Shown here: positions 48,013 through 57,516 of the stretch, piece after piece
Position numbering within the stretch: the stretch's first letter is position 1
Layout: every line of letters begins with the position of its first letter
Assembly (NCBI RefSeq): GCF_013373795.3
Contig: NZ_CP088022.1
Coordinates: 2,666,001-2,730,000 of the forward strand
Source: Bradyrhizobium quebecense
Lineage (GTDB): Bacteria; Pseudomonadota; Alphaproteobacteria; Rhizobiales; Xanthobacteraceae
DNA length: 64,000 nucleotides
Direction: 5' to 3'
Made by a program: the position numbers and the translations under genes
Notes under the pieces: generated by a model
Databases searched by the model: none
What the model was told of the DNA's origin: nothing
What the model saw: the letters and a program-made list of their open reading frames with translations, nothing else

Positions 48013-50082
48013 GTGCCTGATCTTGCCAACACAGCCTATCTCGATGCGCTCAATTCCGAGCAGCGCCGCGCCGTCGAGCACGGGGTCGGCAAGGATGGCA
48101 TCGTCGGCGCCCCGCTGCTGGTGATCGCGGGCGCGGGCTCCGGCAAGACCAATACGCTTGCCCATCGCGTCGCGCATCTGATCGTCGCGGGCGCCGATCC
48201 GCGGCGCATCCTGTTGATGACCTTTTCGCGACGCGCAGCCGCCGAGATGGCCGGCCGCGTCGAACGCATCGCGCGGCGCGTGCTCGGCGATCGCGCCTCG
48301 ATCATGACCGATGCGCTGAATTGGGCGGGCACGTTCCACGGCATCGGCGCGCGGCTGCTCCGGGAATTCGCCGAACACATCGCCCTCGACCCCGCTTTCA
48401 CGATCCATGATCGTGAGGATTCCGCCGACCTGATGAACCTGGTCCGCCACGATCTCGGCTTCTCCCGCACCGAAAGCCGGTTTCCCACCAAAGGCACATG
48501 CCTTGCGATCTATTCGCGCTGCGTGAACGCGGAGATGCCGATCGAGGCCGTGCTGGGCCAGTTCTTCCCGTGGTGCTCCGGCTGGGCCAGCGAGTTGAAG
48601 CAATTGTTTGCGGCCTATGTCGAGGCCAAGCAGCGGCAGAACGTGCTCGATTACGACGACCTTCTGCTCTACTGGGCGCAGATGGTGACGGACACTGCGC
48701 TGGCCGAGGAGATCGGCGGCCGCTTCGACCATGTGATGGTCGACGAATATCAGGACACCAACCGCCTGCAGTCCTCCATCCTGCTCGCGCTCAAGCCGGC
48801 CGGACGCGGGCTCACCGTGGTCGGCGACGACGCACAGTCGATCTACTCGTTCCGCGCCGCCACGGTGCGCAACATCCTCGACTTCCCGGCGCAGTTCAGC
48901 CCGGCCGCCGAGATCGTCACGCTCGACCGCAACTATCGCTCGACGCAGCCGATCCTGGCGGCCGCCAATGGCGTGATCTCGCTCGCCAAGGAACGCTTCA
49001 CCAAGAACCTCTGGACCGACAGGACCTCGACCCGCAAGCCGCTGCTCGTCACGATCCGCGACGAAGCCGATCAAGCCCGTTACATCGTCGAGCAGGTGCT
49101 GGCCAACCGTGAGGAAGGCGCGCTGTTGAAGCATCAGGCGGTGCTGTTCCGCACCTCCTCGCACAGCGGTCCGCTGGAGGTCGAGCTGACCCGCCGCAAC
49201 ATTCCCTTCGTGAAGTTCGGCGGCCTCAAATTCCTCGATGCCGCGCACGTCAAGGACATGCTGGCGCTGCTGCGCTTCACCGCGAATCCGCGCGACCGGG
49301 TCGCCGGCTTTCGCATCCTGCATCTGTTGCCCGGCGTCGGGCCGGCCTCGGCGCAGCGCGTGCTCGACCGCATGGCAGAGGCCGCCGATCCGATCGCGGC
49401 GCTCGCGGCGCTGCCCGCCCCGCCCCGCGCCGGCGCCGACTGGCGGCTGTTCGTCGAGGCGATCGAGAACCTCCGCTACTCGGAATGGCCTGTCGACATC
49501 GAACGCGCGCGCCTCTGGTACGAGCCGCATCTCGATCGAATCCACGAGGACAGCGAAGTCCGCCGCGCCGACCTCATTCAGCTCGAGCAGATCGCCGCCG
49601 GCTATCCGTCACGCGAACGCTTCCTCACCGAGCTCACGCTCGATCCGCCCGATGCGACCAGCGACCAGGCCGGCGTGCCGCTGCTCGACGAGGATTATCT
49701 GATCCTGTCGACCATCCACTCCGCCAAGGGGCAGGAATGGAAATCCGTCTACGTGCTCAACGTCGTCGACGGCTGCATGCCCTCCGATCTCGGCGCCGGC
49801 ACGTCGGCTGAACTCGAGGAGGAGCGCCGCCTGCTCTATGTCGCCATGACCCGCGCCAAGGACGATCTGCATCTGCTGGTGCCGCAGCGTTTCTTCGTCC
49901 ACGGCCAGGCTGCCAAGGGCGACCGCCACATGTACGCCTCGCGTACCCGCTTCATCCCGGAAAGACTGCTGCCGATGTTCGAGCGGACCGGCTGGCCGCG
50001 CGTTGCGGCCGCGCAGACCTCCTCCGCCAACCGCGCGCCGCCGATCGATATCGGCGCCCGGATGCGCGGCATGTGGCGCTGA
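48013..50082 (+). CDS. UvrD/PcrA-type ATP-dependent DNA helicase
   Basis: 689 aa, GTG 48013 after a GGGGGGTGATTC leader. SF1A motifs in order: Ia/I AGAGSGKTNTLAHRV, DYDDLLLYW, II DEYQDTNRLQ, III VGDDAQSIYSFRAA, IV LDRNYRST, V TIHSAKGQEWKSVYVLNVVDG and VI EERRLLYVAMTRAKDDL. It has no C-terminal nuclease domain and is shorter than UvrD (~720-780 aa). It probably unwinds 3'-5' in repair or replication restart; a second UvrD in the genome is to be expected. Confidence 0.93.
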   Translation: MPDLANTAYLDALNSEQRRAVEHGVGKDGIVGAPLLVIAGAGSGKTNTLAHRVAHLIVAGADPRRILLMTFSRRAAAEMAGRVERIARRVLGDRASIMTDALNWAGTFHGIGARLLREFAEHIALDPAFTIHDREDSADLMNLVRHDLGFSRTESRFPTKGTCLAIYSRCVNAEMPIEAVLGQFFPWCSGWASELKQLFAAYVEAKQRQNVLDYDDLLLYWAQMVTDTALAEEIGGRFDHVMVDEYQDTNRLQSSILLALKPAGRGLTVVGDDAQSIYSFRAATVRNILDFPAQFSPAAEIVTLDRNYRSTQPILAAANGVISLAKERFTKNLWTDRTSTRKPLLVTIRDEADQARYIVEQVLANREEGALLKHQAVLFRTSSHSGPLEVELTRRNIPFVKFGGLKFLDAAHVKDMLALLRFTANPRDRVAGFRILHLLPGVGPASAQRVLDRMAEAADPIAALAALPAPPRAGADWRLFVEAIENLRYSEWPVDIERARLWYEPHLDRIHEDSEVRRADLIQLEQIAAGYPSRERFLTELTLDPPDATSDQAGVPLLDEDYLILSTIHSAKGQEWKSVYVLNVVDGCMPSDLGAGTSAELEEERRLLYVAMTRAKDDLHLLVPQRFFVHGQAAKGDRHMYASRTRFIPERLLPMFERTGWPRVAAAQTSSANRAPPIDIGARMRGMWR

Positions 50083-50224
50083 CCCGGTTCAAAAGGATTT
50101 CAGGTGGGCGGGAACGAAGCCGCCGGTTCGGCGTTGAGGCGACGTTCGTAATCGGCAAACGACCATCCCGACGGCTTCGGCGCGCAATGGCACGCTGGAG
50201 CCGTCTTTTTTGCGCTGCGTCAAT

Positions 50225-50956
50225 TCAGGCAGAAAACAGCATAACCGGCTGGTCGAAGCCCTTCAGCGTATAATCGGAACCGGCCGCGGTGATCATGTCG
50301 CGGGTTCGATCGCGCACGGCCGTCGTGACCAGGATCTCGCCGGATTTTGCCATCGCCTGGGCACGTGCCGCGCGATTGACCACCGTGCCGACAGCCGTCA
50401 GGTCGCGATGGGTCTGGCCGAACTCTCCGAAATTGGTGTCACCACTGTCCATCCCGATCCCGATGCCGAGCTCGATGTCGCCGGCGCCGATCGTCCGCGC
50501 CAGGGCGTCGCGCCTTTCCTGGAAACGGCGCTGGATGTCGCGCGCTGCCAGCAAGGCCTGCACCGCATGATCGTCCCGGCGCACCGGAAAATTGAAGATC
50601 GCGAACACGGCATCGCCGATCGTCTTGTTGAGAATGCCGTCATAGCGCCAGATCGCGGCGGCGCAGTCGTCGTAGAACGCATCGAGCAGCGACGTCAGCC
50701 CGTCCTGCGCGATGGTCTGCGTCAGCGTCGTGTAGCCGCGCAGATCGGCGAACAGGATGGTGGCGTCGATGGTCACGGCGCGTGCCTTCATGATCTTCGA
50801 GAAGGCCATCTCGCAGATCGTGCAGGTGTTCGGGTTCATGCGACTCGGCCGGATACCGAACAGGCGGAACGGCGCCGACAAGGGACCGCGCAACGGGATC
50901 GGCATGTGCAGGTTTTGCCAGCAGCCGAGGCAGATCGTTGCGGGTTCCGGAGTCAT
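50225..50956 (-). CDS. Class III adenylate/guanylate cyclase with N-terminal zinc-finger
   Basis: 243 aa. The N terminus has CLGC (about 9-12) and CTIC (about 45-48), spaced like a four-Cys zinc site. The cyclase domain (about 62-243) holds both metal aspartates (FADLRGYTTL and IGDAVFAIF), the KTIGDA lysine that favours ATP, and GFGQ-type FGEFGQTHRDLTAVGTVVNRAARAQA with the transition-state Asn and Arg. It should make cAMP in the cytosol. Adjacent to a PilZ gene on the same strand, 82 bp apart. Confidence 0.9.
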   Translation of the reverse strand: MTPEPATICLGCWQNLHMPIPLRGPLSAPFRLFGIRPSRMNPNTCTICEMAFSKIMKARAVTIDATILFADLRGYTTLTQTIAQDGLTSLLDAFYDDCAAAIWRYDGILNKTIGDAVFAIFNFPVRRDDHAVQALLAARDIQRRFQERRDALARTIGAGDIELGIGIGMDSGDTNFGEFGQTHRDLTAVGTVVNRAARAQAMAKSGEILVTTAVRDRTRDMITAAGSDYTLKGFDQPVMLFSA

Positions 50957-51038
50957 CGGCGCCTCACCTGCTGTTCCAGCAACGAAACCACCCCAGCCTG
51001 GCTCGGTCGGTCATGGCGTCCCCACGAGATTGCCGCGC

Positions 51039-51290
51039 TCAGGCGGTCGTCACGAAACTCACTCCAATCCGCGTCTTCTTGCTCCAGATCACCTGGCAGT
51101 CATAGACAACCGAGGCGTCCCGGGCCATCACCAGGCGGAATCGGTGCGGGACGAAGGCCGGATTCTCGACCTCGATGGCGGCCCCCTCCGGCGACATATT
51201 CACGATCGTGCAACGCATGACCGAACCGCCCGACGAGACATAGCCGGGTTCATTGACCTCGGTTCGCGGATGCTTGCGCTTTTCGTCCAC
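51039..51290 (-). CDS. PilZ domain protein
   Basis: 83 aa, consisting of one PilZ domain. The cyclic-di-GMP motifs RxxxR (RKHPR, residues 5-9 region) and N-x-S-x-x-G (NMSPEG) are intact, so c-di-GMP binding is likely. Single-domain PilZ proteins act as adaptors on motility or polysaccharide machinery. Upstream of, and same strand as, the cyclase gene, which suggests linked nucleotide signalling. Confidence 0.9.
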   Translation of the reverse strand: MDEKRKHPRTEVNEPGYVSSGGSVMRCTIVNMSPEGAAIEVENPAFVPHRFRLVMARDASVVYDCQVIWSKKTRIGVSFVTTA

Positions 51291-51557
51291 CCGGCTTCCC
51301 CCTCAAGCGTTCCTCACGCAAACGTGGGCGATCGGCATCGCAGGAGTCAACGGCTCCTGCGGCCCGCATCAGGCTTTCGCACCACGATTTGTGCGCAGCA
51401 GTAAGCCGAATTGCTTATCGCACCCGTGCAGATGAGCCCCGCGTCGGTGCGGGCTTGCCGTTCGCGACAGCGCGAGGATAGCCTCACCCTATGGGCGATG
51501 CGCTGGCGCGACGCACGCTCCCAACAACAACGAACAGGCGCCATGGGGAGACGCGCC

Positions 51558-52964
51558 ATGTTCGAGATTCTCGATCGCCGGACGACTCTGACCGGCAACC
51601 AGATCAAGATCCTTGCGGCGGCCATCATCGGCGATGCGCTGGAGTTCTTCGACTACTTCCTGATCGGCTTTGTGCTCGCATTCCTGATCGGGCCGTGGAA
51701 ACTCACCTTTGGCCAGTCGGCCACCGTGCTGATGAGCTCCGGCATCGGTGCCATCCTCGGCGCCTATCTGTGGGGCTGGCTCGCCGACCGGGTCGGGCGC
51801 CGCATCGTCTTCATCGGCACCGTGCTGAATTTCTCGACCGCGACCGGCCTGCTCTATTTCACGCCCGACAATGGCTGGGTCTATCTGGCGATCCTGCGCT
51901 TCTTCGTCGGCACCGGCGTCGGCGGACTTTATTGCGTCGACCTGCCGCTGGTGCAGGAGTTCATGCCCTCTCACAAGCGCGGCTGGGTCGGCGGGCTCGT
52001 CACCTGCGTGATCCCGCTCGGCGTCGGGCTCGGCGCGGTGCTCGGCGCGGTCATGGGCACCGATCAGTGGCGGCTACTGTTTGCGATCGGCGTGCTGCCC
52101 GCTGTCCTGGTGCTGCTGGTCCGGCTCTGGGTTCCGGAGTCGCCGCGCTGGCTGTGCCGGCAGGGACGCTATGACGAAGCCCGCAAGTCGCTGGCTTGGG
52201 CGCTGCAGGTGCCGCCATCGGAGCTGCCGTTGCCGAGCGCGGCCGACGCCGGCCCAATCGTCAAGACAAGCTGGTTCGACCTGTTCAAGTATCCGCGCAG
52301 CCTGATCGTCTCCTGGCTCGGCAATGCCGGGGCGCAGACCGGCGTCTACGGCATCACGCTGTGGGCGCCCGCGCTGTTCGTGCTGCTCCTGAAGGTCTCG
52401 CCGCAGGAGGCCGCCAAGATGATGATCCTGCTCAGCATCACCGGTTTCCTCGGACGCATCTCGTTCTCCTACTTCTCGGAACTGCTGGGACGGCGCATCG
52501 CCGGCGGCCTGCTCGGCTTCGGCGCCGGCGCGCTGACCATCATTGCCGGCTATCACTACGACGCGACGCTGTTCGGCATGTCGGCATTCTGGCTGCTGCT
52601 CGGCGCCGCGTTCTTCTTCGCCGATGGCGGCTTTGCGATCGTCGGGCCCTATGCCGCGGAGGTCTGGCCGTCGCATCTGCGCACCACGGGGATGGGATCG
52701 GCCTACGGCTTCGGCGGCATCGGCAAGATCATCGGGCCGGTCGGGCTTGCCCTGATCGTCGGCTCGAACAACTACCTCAAGCCGGATGTACCGCTCACCC
52801 AGATCCCGACCGCCTTCGTCTATCTCGGCTGCTGGTTCCTGATGGCGGGCGCCGTCTATCTGTTCTTCGGGCTCGAGACCCGGGGCAAGTCGATCGAGCA
52901 GATCGACAAGGAGCTCAATGCGACCGCCGACGTCGCGGCCGCCGCAACGATCCGGCGCGCCTGA
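51558..52964 (+). CDS. Major facilitator superfamily transporter
   Basis: 468 aa from ATG 51558, with GGGGAG about 9 bp upstream; ATG 51543 is possible. Twelve hydrophobic segments; motif A is GWLADRVGRRIVFIG, with EFFDYFLIGFVLAF at the first helix and PESPRWLCRQGR before the central loop. The C terminus ends in the basic ETRGKSIEQID of sugar/acid porters. It probably imports a carboxylic acid or aromatic for the flavoprotein and VOC enzymes encoded immediately downstream (11- and 24-bp gaps). Confidence 0.9.
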   Translation: MFEILDRRTTLTGNQIKILAAAIIGDALEFFDYFLIGFVLAFLIGPWKLTFGQSATVLMSSGIGAILGAYLWGWLADRVGRRIVFIGTVLNFSTATGLLYFTPDNGWVYLAILRFFVGTGVGGLYCVDLPLVQEFMPSHKRGWVGGLVTCVIPLGVGLGAVLGAVMGTDQWRLLFAIGVLPAVLVLLVRLWVPESPRWLCRQGRYDEARKSLAWALQVPPSELPLPSAADAGPIVKTSWFDLFKYPRSLIVSWLGNAGAQTGVYGITLWAPALFVLLLKVSPQEAAKMMILLSITGFLGRISFSYFSELLGRRIAGGLLGFGAGALTIIAGYHYDATLFGMSAFWLLLGAAFFFADGGFAIVGPYAAEVWPSHLRTTGMGSAYGFGGIGKIIGPVGLALIVGSNNYLKPDVPLTQIPTAFVYLGCWFLMAGAVYLFFGLETRGKSIEQIDKELNATADVAAAATIRRA

Positions 52965-52975
52965 GGGAGGTGAAT

Positions 52976-54163
52976 ATGAGCGTGACTGCTGCCGATCTTG
53001 CCGGCGATCGCGACGTGATCGCCCGCGCCGAGGCAATCAGGGACGCGGTTGCAGCCGCCTCCGACGAGATCGAGACGTCCCGCCGCCTGCCGCCCGATCT
53101 GCTCGACCGGCTGCATGAGGCGCGGCTGTTCCGCCTGCTGTTGCCGCGCTCGACCGAGGGGATCGAAACCGATCCCGTCACCTTCTTCCATGTCATCGAG
53201 ACCATCGCCAAGGCCGATGCCTCGACGGCGTGGTGCCTGAGCCAGGCCGGCGGCTGTGCGATGTCGGCGGCCTATCTCGACCTGCCGGTCGCGCAGGAGA
53301 TGTTTGCCGATCCGCGCGCCGTGCTGGCCTGGGGACCCGGCCCCAAGGTCAAGGCGGTCGAGTGCGCGGGCGGCTACCGCGTCACCGGGGTCTGGTCGTT
53401 TGCCTCCGGCGGGCGGCACGCCACCTGGCTAGGCGCCCACTGCCCGGTCTATGCGGCGGACGGCTCGCCGCGCCGCGACGTCAATGGCGAGCAGGTCGAG
53501 CGCACCATGCTGGTGCGGACCGAACACGTCGAATGGACCGACATCTGGAACACGGTCGGGCTGCGCGGCACTGCCAGCGACCAGTTCGCGCTCAACGACG
53601 TCTTCGTCCGCGCGGACCATTCGATCACCCGCGAATTCGATCGCGAATGCCGCGAGAATGGTCCGCTGTACCGGATGAGCAACCACACCTGCTATCAGGT
53701 CGGCTTCGCCGGGGTCGCCTGCGGCATTGCGCGCAGCGCACTGGATAATTTCGTCGATATCGCCCGCAATAAGATGCCGCGCGGCATGAAGAAGACGCTG
53801 CGCGACAATGCCGTGGTGCAATCCGGCCTCGCCCAGGCCGAAGTCAATCTGCGCGCCGCCCGCGCCTTCCTGCTGCAGTCGATGGCGGATATCTGGCAGG
53901 ACCTGGTTGCCGGGCACAGCATTACGGTCGCGCAGCGCATGACGATCCGGATGGCGGCAACGCACGCCATCCACAAGGCGCGGGAAGCCGTCGACTTTGC
54001 CTACAACACGGCCGGCGCCACCGCGATCTTCGACGGCCATCCGTTGGAGCGGCGCTTCCGCGACATCCACACCGTGACCCAGCAACTGCAGGGGCGCTTC
54101 AGCCATTTCGAGACCGTCGGCGCCTGGATGCTGGGCGTCGATGCCGACCTCAGCTTCGTTTAA
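52976..54163 (+). CDS. Acyl-CoA-dehydrogenase-fold flavoprotein (group D monooxygenase-like)
   Basis: 395 aa from ATG 52976, after GGGAGGTGA. The N-terminal helical part (about 1-120), central beta domain (WSFASGGRHATWLGAHCPV) and C-terminal helical bundle have the acyl-CoA dehydrogenase fold. There is no clear catalytic glutamate of the acyl-CoA dehydrogenases, and the ADASTAWC and SFASG pattern fits the HpaB/DszC/HsaA oxygenase group that uses reduced flavin. The natural substrate is unknown; operon partners are an MFS transporter and a VOC protein. Confidence 0.82.
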   Translation: MSVTAADLAGDRDVIARAEAIRDAVAAASDEIETSRRLPPDLLDRLHEARLFRLLLPRSTEGIETDPVTFFHVIETIAKADASTAWCLSQAGGCAMSAAYLDLPVAQEMFADPRAVLAWGPGPKVKAVECAGGYRVTGVWSFASGGRHATWLGAHCPVYAADGSPRRDVNGEQVERTMLVRTEHVEWTDIWNTVGLRGTASDQFALNDVFVRADHSITREFDRECRENGPLYRMSNHTCYQVGFAGVACGIARSALDNFVDIARNKMPRGMKKTLRDNAVVQSGLAQAEVNLRAARAFLLQSMADIWQDLVAGHSITVAQRMTIRMAATHAIHKAREAVDFAYNTAGATAIFDGHPLERRFRDIHTVTQQLQGRFSHFETVGAWMLGVDADLSFV

Positions 54164-54187
54164 CCCGATTTCTCAGGGAGAAGAACC

Positions 54188-54589
54188 ATGCCACTGGGTG
54201 GACTACAGCATTTCACGATCGAACCGCAGGACCTGGAGAAGACCAAGGCGTTCTATTGCGATGTGCTCGGGCTCGAGAATGGCGATCGTCCGCCGCTCGA
54301 TTTCCCCGGCTACTGGCTCTATTCCGGCGGCCAGGCCACTGTCCATTTAATGGGCACTCGCAAACCGCGCGACGGCATCGTGGTGCGCGGCACCGAGAAG
54401 AAATATGAGGACACCGGGCGGCTCGATCATATTGCCTTCGCCGCCACCGACGTCGACGCCGTGCGCAAACGCCTGCAGGCGAAGAACGTCAGCTTCCGCG
54501 AGCAGATCGTGCCGCGCACCGGCGACACTCAGATATTCCTCTACGATCCCGACGGCGTCGGCGTGGAGCTGAACTTCCCGAAGGGCTGA
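54188..54589 (+). CDS. VOC family protein (glyoxalase/dioxygenase-type)
   Basis: 133 aa. Two betaalpha-beta-beta-beta modules; the four metal-ligand positions are H8 (GLQHF), H53 (VHLMG), H81 (LDHIAF) and E127 (GVELNF). One module pair makes a functional dimer-type enzyme. It may be a ring-cleaving dioxygenase or an isomerase acting on the product of the preceding flavoprotein. Last gene of the MFS-flavoprotein-VOC operon. Confidence 0.87.
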   Translation: MPLGGLQHFTIEPQDLEKTKAFYCDVLGLENGDRPPLDFPGYWLYSGGQATVHLMGTRKPRDGIVVRGTEKKYEDTGRLDHIAFAATDVDAVRKRLQAKNVSFREQIVPRTGDTQIFLYDPDGVGVELNFPKG

Positions 54590-54623
54590 ACAGCCTTCGC
54601 CGGATTATTCCGCTGCTCAACAA

Positions 54624-54647
54624 TTGGCCGGCGCATGTGCCGGCCAA
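54624..54647 (+). terminator. Intrinsic terminator after the VOC gene
   Basis: TTGGCCGGC (54624-54632) pairs perfectly with GCCGGCCAA (54639-54647) across 6 nt. Only a short T-rich tract (ATCTTC) follows, so efficiency is uncertain. Confidence 0.55.
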
Positions 54648-54767
54648 ATCTTCATGTCAGCAAGACGGTTCCCGACAAGGCCCTGACTCGGCCATCACTC
54701 GGGCGTGATCCGGTCCGTTTTTCTTCAACATTGAATGACGAATTAGCCAGGCCGCGCCGCTGCGGCA

Positions 54768-54824
54768 GAATAGCCGGGGTGCTGCGCCTTTAACCTACCC
54801 CAGGGCTTGGTGGCCCGGCTATTC
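54768..54824. terminator. Long hairpin between convergent genes
   Basis: GAATAGCCGGG (54768-54778) pairs with CCCGGCTATTC (54814-54824) with a 35-nt loop. It lies just beyond the stop of the minus-strand LTXXQ gene, where it could terminate its transcript. No T run is visible. Confidence 0.35.
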
Positions 54825-54851
54825 GTCCCCACTTCGCTGTCGGAAATGACC

Positions 54852-55604
54852 CTAGTCCAGCCCGCGTTCGTGGCTGAGGCGGACCATTTCGTTGATGAAG
54901 ATTTGTTTCTGCTTGTCGTCGAGGCTCGCATAGAGCGGCTCGGCGGCGTCGGCGACGCCGCGCTGATCGACGGCGCGGTCATTGAGGAACTGGGCCTCAT
55001 TGCGCATCTGCTCGATGATGTCGTCAGGCGGATCGCGCTGCGCGCGGGCAATGCGCAGGTTGAGGCGATCGGCGCCATTGTGCCCGAGATAGTGCATCGC
55101 ACTGTTGAAGCCGGCCCAATTCTTCTCCTGCTCCGGCGTCAGGTTGAGCTCCTTCTTGATCCGCTCGATGTTGGCGTCGCTGTTCGCGACGATCTGTTCG
55201 GCCGTGAGCTGCGGTGCGCCGGCCTGGGTCAGCACGGTCGGCGCTTGCTTCGCACCCTTGTCCTTGGCGGCGGCCTTGGCCGATTTGGCGGCCTTGGCGC
55301 CCTGCTTGTCACCGGACGCCGGAGCCTGTGCATTCTTGCCGTTGCCGGCATTGGGGTTGGCGTTGTTGTTACCGGTCAAGACCCCGGTCACGCCGGTCAC
55401 CACCCCGACGACGCCGCCGATTGCTCCGCCCAGAACGCCGCCAACCGGTCCGGCGGCCTTGTTGCCTTCGCGCGCGCCGTTTTCGACGCCCTGCACGATC
55501 TGCGCATCGACCATGTGAGGCACTGCAAGCAGCGTGACGGCGGCGGCCCCAACCGCGGCGCACAATTTCCATTGCGCTCGCAGCTTCGCTACCGGGATGA
55601 GCAT
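54852..55604 (-). CDS. Exported LTXXQ/Spy-like protein
   Basis: 250 aa from ATG 55604 (MLIPVAKL). Signal peptide with cleavage near HMVDAQ, a glycine/valine-rich segment (VGGVLGGAIGGVVGVVTG), an Ala/Lys-rich linker and a C-terminal helical part containing LNLTPEQEKNW, the LTxxQ motif of periplasmic Spy/CpxP chaperones. Probably a periplasmic envelope-stress or chaperone protein. It is divergent from the ABC operon. Confidence 0.82.
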   Translation of the reverse strand: MLIPVAKLRAQWKLCAAVGAAAVTLLAVPHMVDAQIVQGVENGAREGNKAAGPVGGVLGGAIGGVVGVVTGVTGVLTGNNNANPNAGNGKNAQAPASGDKQGAKAAKSAKAAAKDKGAKQAPTVLTQAGAPQLTAEQIVANSDANIERIKKELNLTPEQEKNWAGFNSAMHYLGHNGADRLNLRIARAQRDPPDDIIEQMRNEAQFLNDRAVDQRGVADAAEPLYASLDDKQKQIFINEMVRLSHERGLD

Positions 55605-56058
55605 GATCGGGTCTCCGTGATCGATTGTGTGAATTGGACTGACGCGGCGGGCAGGGTCGACGAATCCGGAGTTTATCGTTTCCGGCTTCGGCAAGTCTAT
55701 CGGTCGCGCCGGCCATCAACATGGCGGAACACGGCTCGGTCAGGGCTTGGTCGGAAACCTGCGGCTCAACCGCGCATCGTCTACAAGCATCGCCGCGCCG
55801 ACCTCCGCGTGCGTCGCAGCATGATCACCGGACGCGCGGCAAACCAGGGGCAACTGCAGTGATGCCGATGACACTGCCTGCGATTTGACCACAACGTTAG
55901 TACTACGTGGCACGGGCATCTCGTTTCTCGACAGCAGCCGGCAATTCTGTTCTGATCACTGTGAACGAAATCCCGCGACGTCGCGCGAACGCGACGCACA
56001 AAAACAACAACGGGATTCAAGAAGTCTTTTGTCCGTCGGCTACCAGGGAGGGAATGCC
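55605..56058. other. Divergent intergenic region
   Basis: 454 bp between the LTXXQ gene and the ABC binding-protein gene. A TGGCACG at 55908-55914 recalls a sigma-54 -24 box but lacks a TTGC -12 element. An imperfect symmetric patch (CCAC...GTGG, 55889-55910) may be an operator. I see no gene. Confidence 0.5.
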
Positions 56059-57399
56059 ATGTCACGGAAGAAGCTTTCGCGCCGAGAATTCGTTGCAGCG
56101 ACAGCGCTGTCATCGGCGGCGCTCATTACAGCCCCCTACGTACGTGGCGCCTACGCAGCCGGAAAGCTCACGATGGGCTTCTGGGATCATTGGGTGCCGG
56201 GCGCGAACAGTGCGTCCACCGAACTCGTCAAGGAATGGGGCGCCAAGGAAAAAGTCGAGGTCGAGATCGACTACATCACCAGCCAGGGCAACAAGAACAT
56301 CGTCACCATCGCCGCCGAGGCGCAGGCGAAGTCCGGTCACGATATCTTCCAGATGCCGACGTGGTGGCCCCAGTCCAATGCCGAACTGCTTGAGCCGGTC
56401 AACGACATCATGGACCCGCTCATCAAGCTGAACGGCGACGTCAACGGTACAGTGAAGTATCTCGGCCAGGCCGACGGCAAATGGCTCGGCGTTCCCGCCA
56501 GCGTCGGCAGCCAGATCAAGGGTCCCTGCTCGCGCATCGACCTGATGAAGAAGTATGCCAATATCGACGTGCAGGAAATGTATCCGGCCGGAAGCCCCCC
56601 GAAAGCGGACAACTGGACCCTCGATACGTTCCTCAAGGCGGCTGAAGCCTGCCACAAGGCCGGCTTCCCGTTCGGCATCGGTCTCGGCGAAACCAGCGAC
56701 AGCGTCGATACTGCCGGCGCGATCTTTCAGTCGTTCGGTGCGCAACTGGTCGACGCCAAGGGCAACCTCACCGTAAAGACCGACGCGGTGCGCCAGTCGC
56801 TCGAATTCTACAAGAAACTTCTCGCTTTCCTGCCGCCCGATGTTTCCGCATGGGACGATGCCTCCAACAACAAGTGGCTGGTCTCGGGCAGGGGTGCGAT
56901 GATCATGAACCCGCCGAGCGCCTGGGCGGTCGCCAAGCGCGATGCTCCGCAGGTCGCAGAGCAATGCTGGACACATGGGTTCCCGGCCGGGCCGAAGGGA
57001 CGCTTCGCGCCCTATTTGCCGTTCTTCTGGTCGATCTGGTCGTTCTCGAAGAACAAGGAAGCGGCGAAGAGCCTGCTGTCCTTCCTGTCGCAACCCGCAT
57101 CGATCGAAAAGATGGTGGTCGCGAGCGGCGGATATGACCTGCCGGCCTACGAAAAGCTCACAACGTTGAAGGTTTGGGCTGAGGAAGCGCCGCCAAAGGG
57201 CACGCTCTACCACTATCCGAATCCCTACCATCATCAGACGCTGTCGATCGCGGCATCGCCCGCGCCGCCCAAGGTCGCGCAGCAGATCTACTTCCAGGCC
57301 ACCCTGACCAAGATGTGCCTGCGCTACTACCAGGGTGAAGGCCTGGAAAAGACGCTCGCCTGGGCCGAAGGCGAGTGCGAAGGCTTCATGCGAAGCTGA
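56059..57399 (+). CDS. ABC transporter sugar-type solute-binding protein (Tat signal)
   Basis: 446 aa from ATG 56059 after AGGGAGGGAATGCC. Tat-type leader (LSRREFVAATALSSAALITA). The family-1 binding-protein fold shows MGFWDHWVPGANSAS, DIFQMPTWWPQSNAELLEPV and GGYDLPAYEKL. First gene of the operon binding protein-permease-permease-ATPase-dehydrogenase-amidase. The linked enzymes suggest that the ligand is an amide or hydroxy-acid conjugate and not a simple sugar (inference). Confidence 0.9.
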   Translation: MSRKKLSRREFVAATALSSAALITAPYVRGAYAAGKLTMGFWDHWVPGANSASTELVKEWGAKEKVEVEIDYITSQGNKNIVTIAAEAQAKSGHDIFQMPTWWPQSNAELLEPVNDIMDPLIKLNGDVNGTVKYLGQADGKWLGVPASVGSQIKGPCSRIDLMKKYANIDVQEMYPAGSPPKADNWTLDTFLKAAEACHKAGFPFGIGLGETSDSVDTAGAIFQSFGAQLVDAKGNLTVKTDAVRQSLEFYKKLLAFLPPDVSAWDDASNNKWLVSGRGAMIMNPPSAWAVAKRDAPQVAEQCWTHGFPAGPKGRFAPYLPFFWSIWSFSKNKEAAKSLLSFLSQPASIEKMVVASGGYDLPAYEKLTTLKVWAEEAPPKGTLYHYPNPYHHQTLSIAASPAPPKVAQQIYFQATLTKMCLRYYQGEGLEKTLAWAEGECEGFMRS

Positions 57400-57415
57400 C
57401 GAACGGACGAGTTCG

Positions 57416-57445
57416 CGCGCGGCCGCCGATCGTGCTGGCCGCGCG
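57416..57445 (+). promoter_or_regulatory. Intercistronic hairpin after the binding-protein gene
   Basis: CGCGCGGCC (57416-57424) pairs with GGCCGCGCG (57437-57445) across 12 nt, followed by a small GGTCT/AGACC stem near 57447-57465. Located in the 117-bp gap before the permease gene. Such stems stabilise the binding-protein mRNA and lower permease expression. Confidence 0.6.
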
Positions 57446-57516
57446 TGGTCTCGTCTTTATAGACCAACCGCCGGACCGGCGAGCCGTGCAACCAACCCGC
57501 GCGAGGAACCTGCGTA

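Noticed and set aside
55908..55924. Sigma-54-like element (TGGCACG)
   Set aside because: The -24 part fits but no TTGC/GC-rich -12 box follows at the required spacing.
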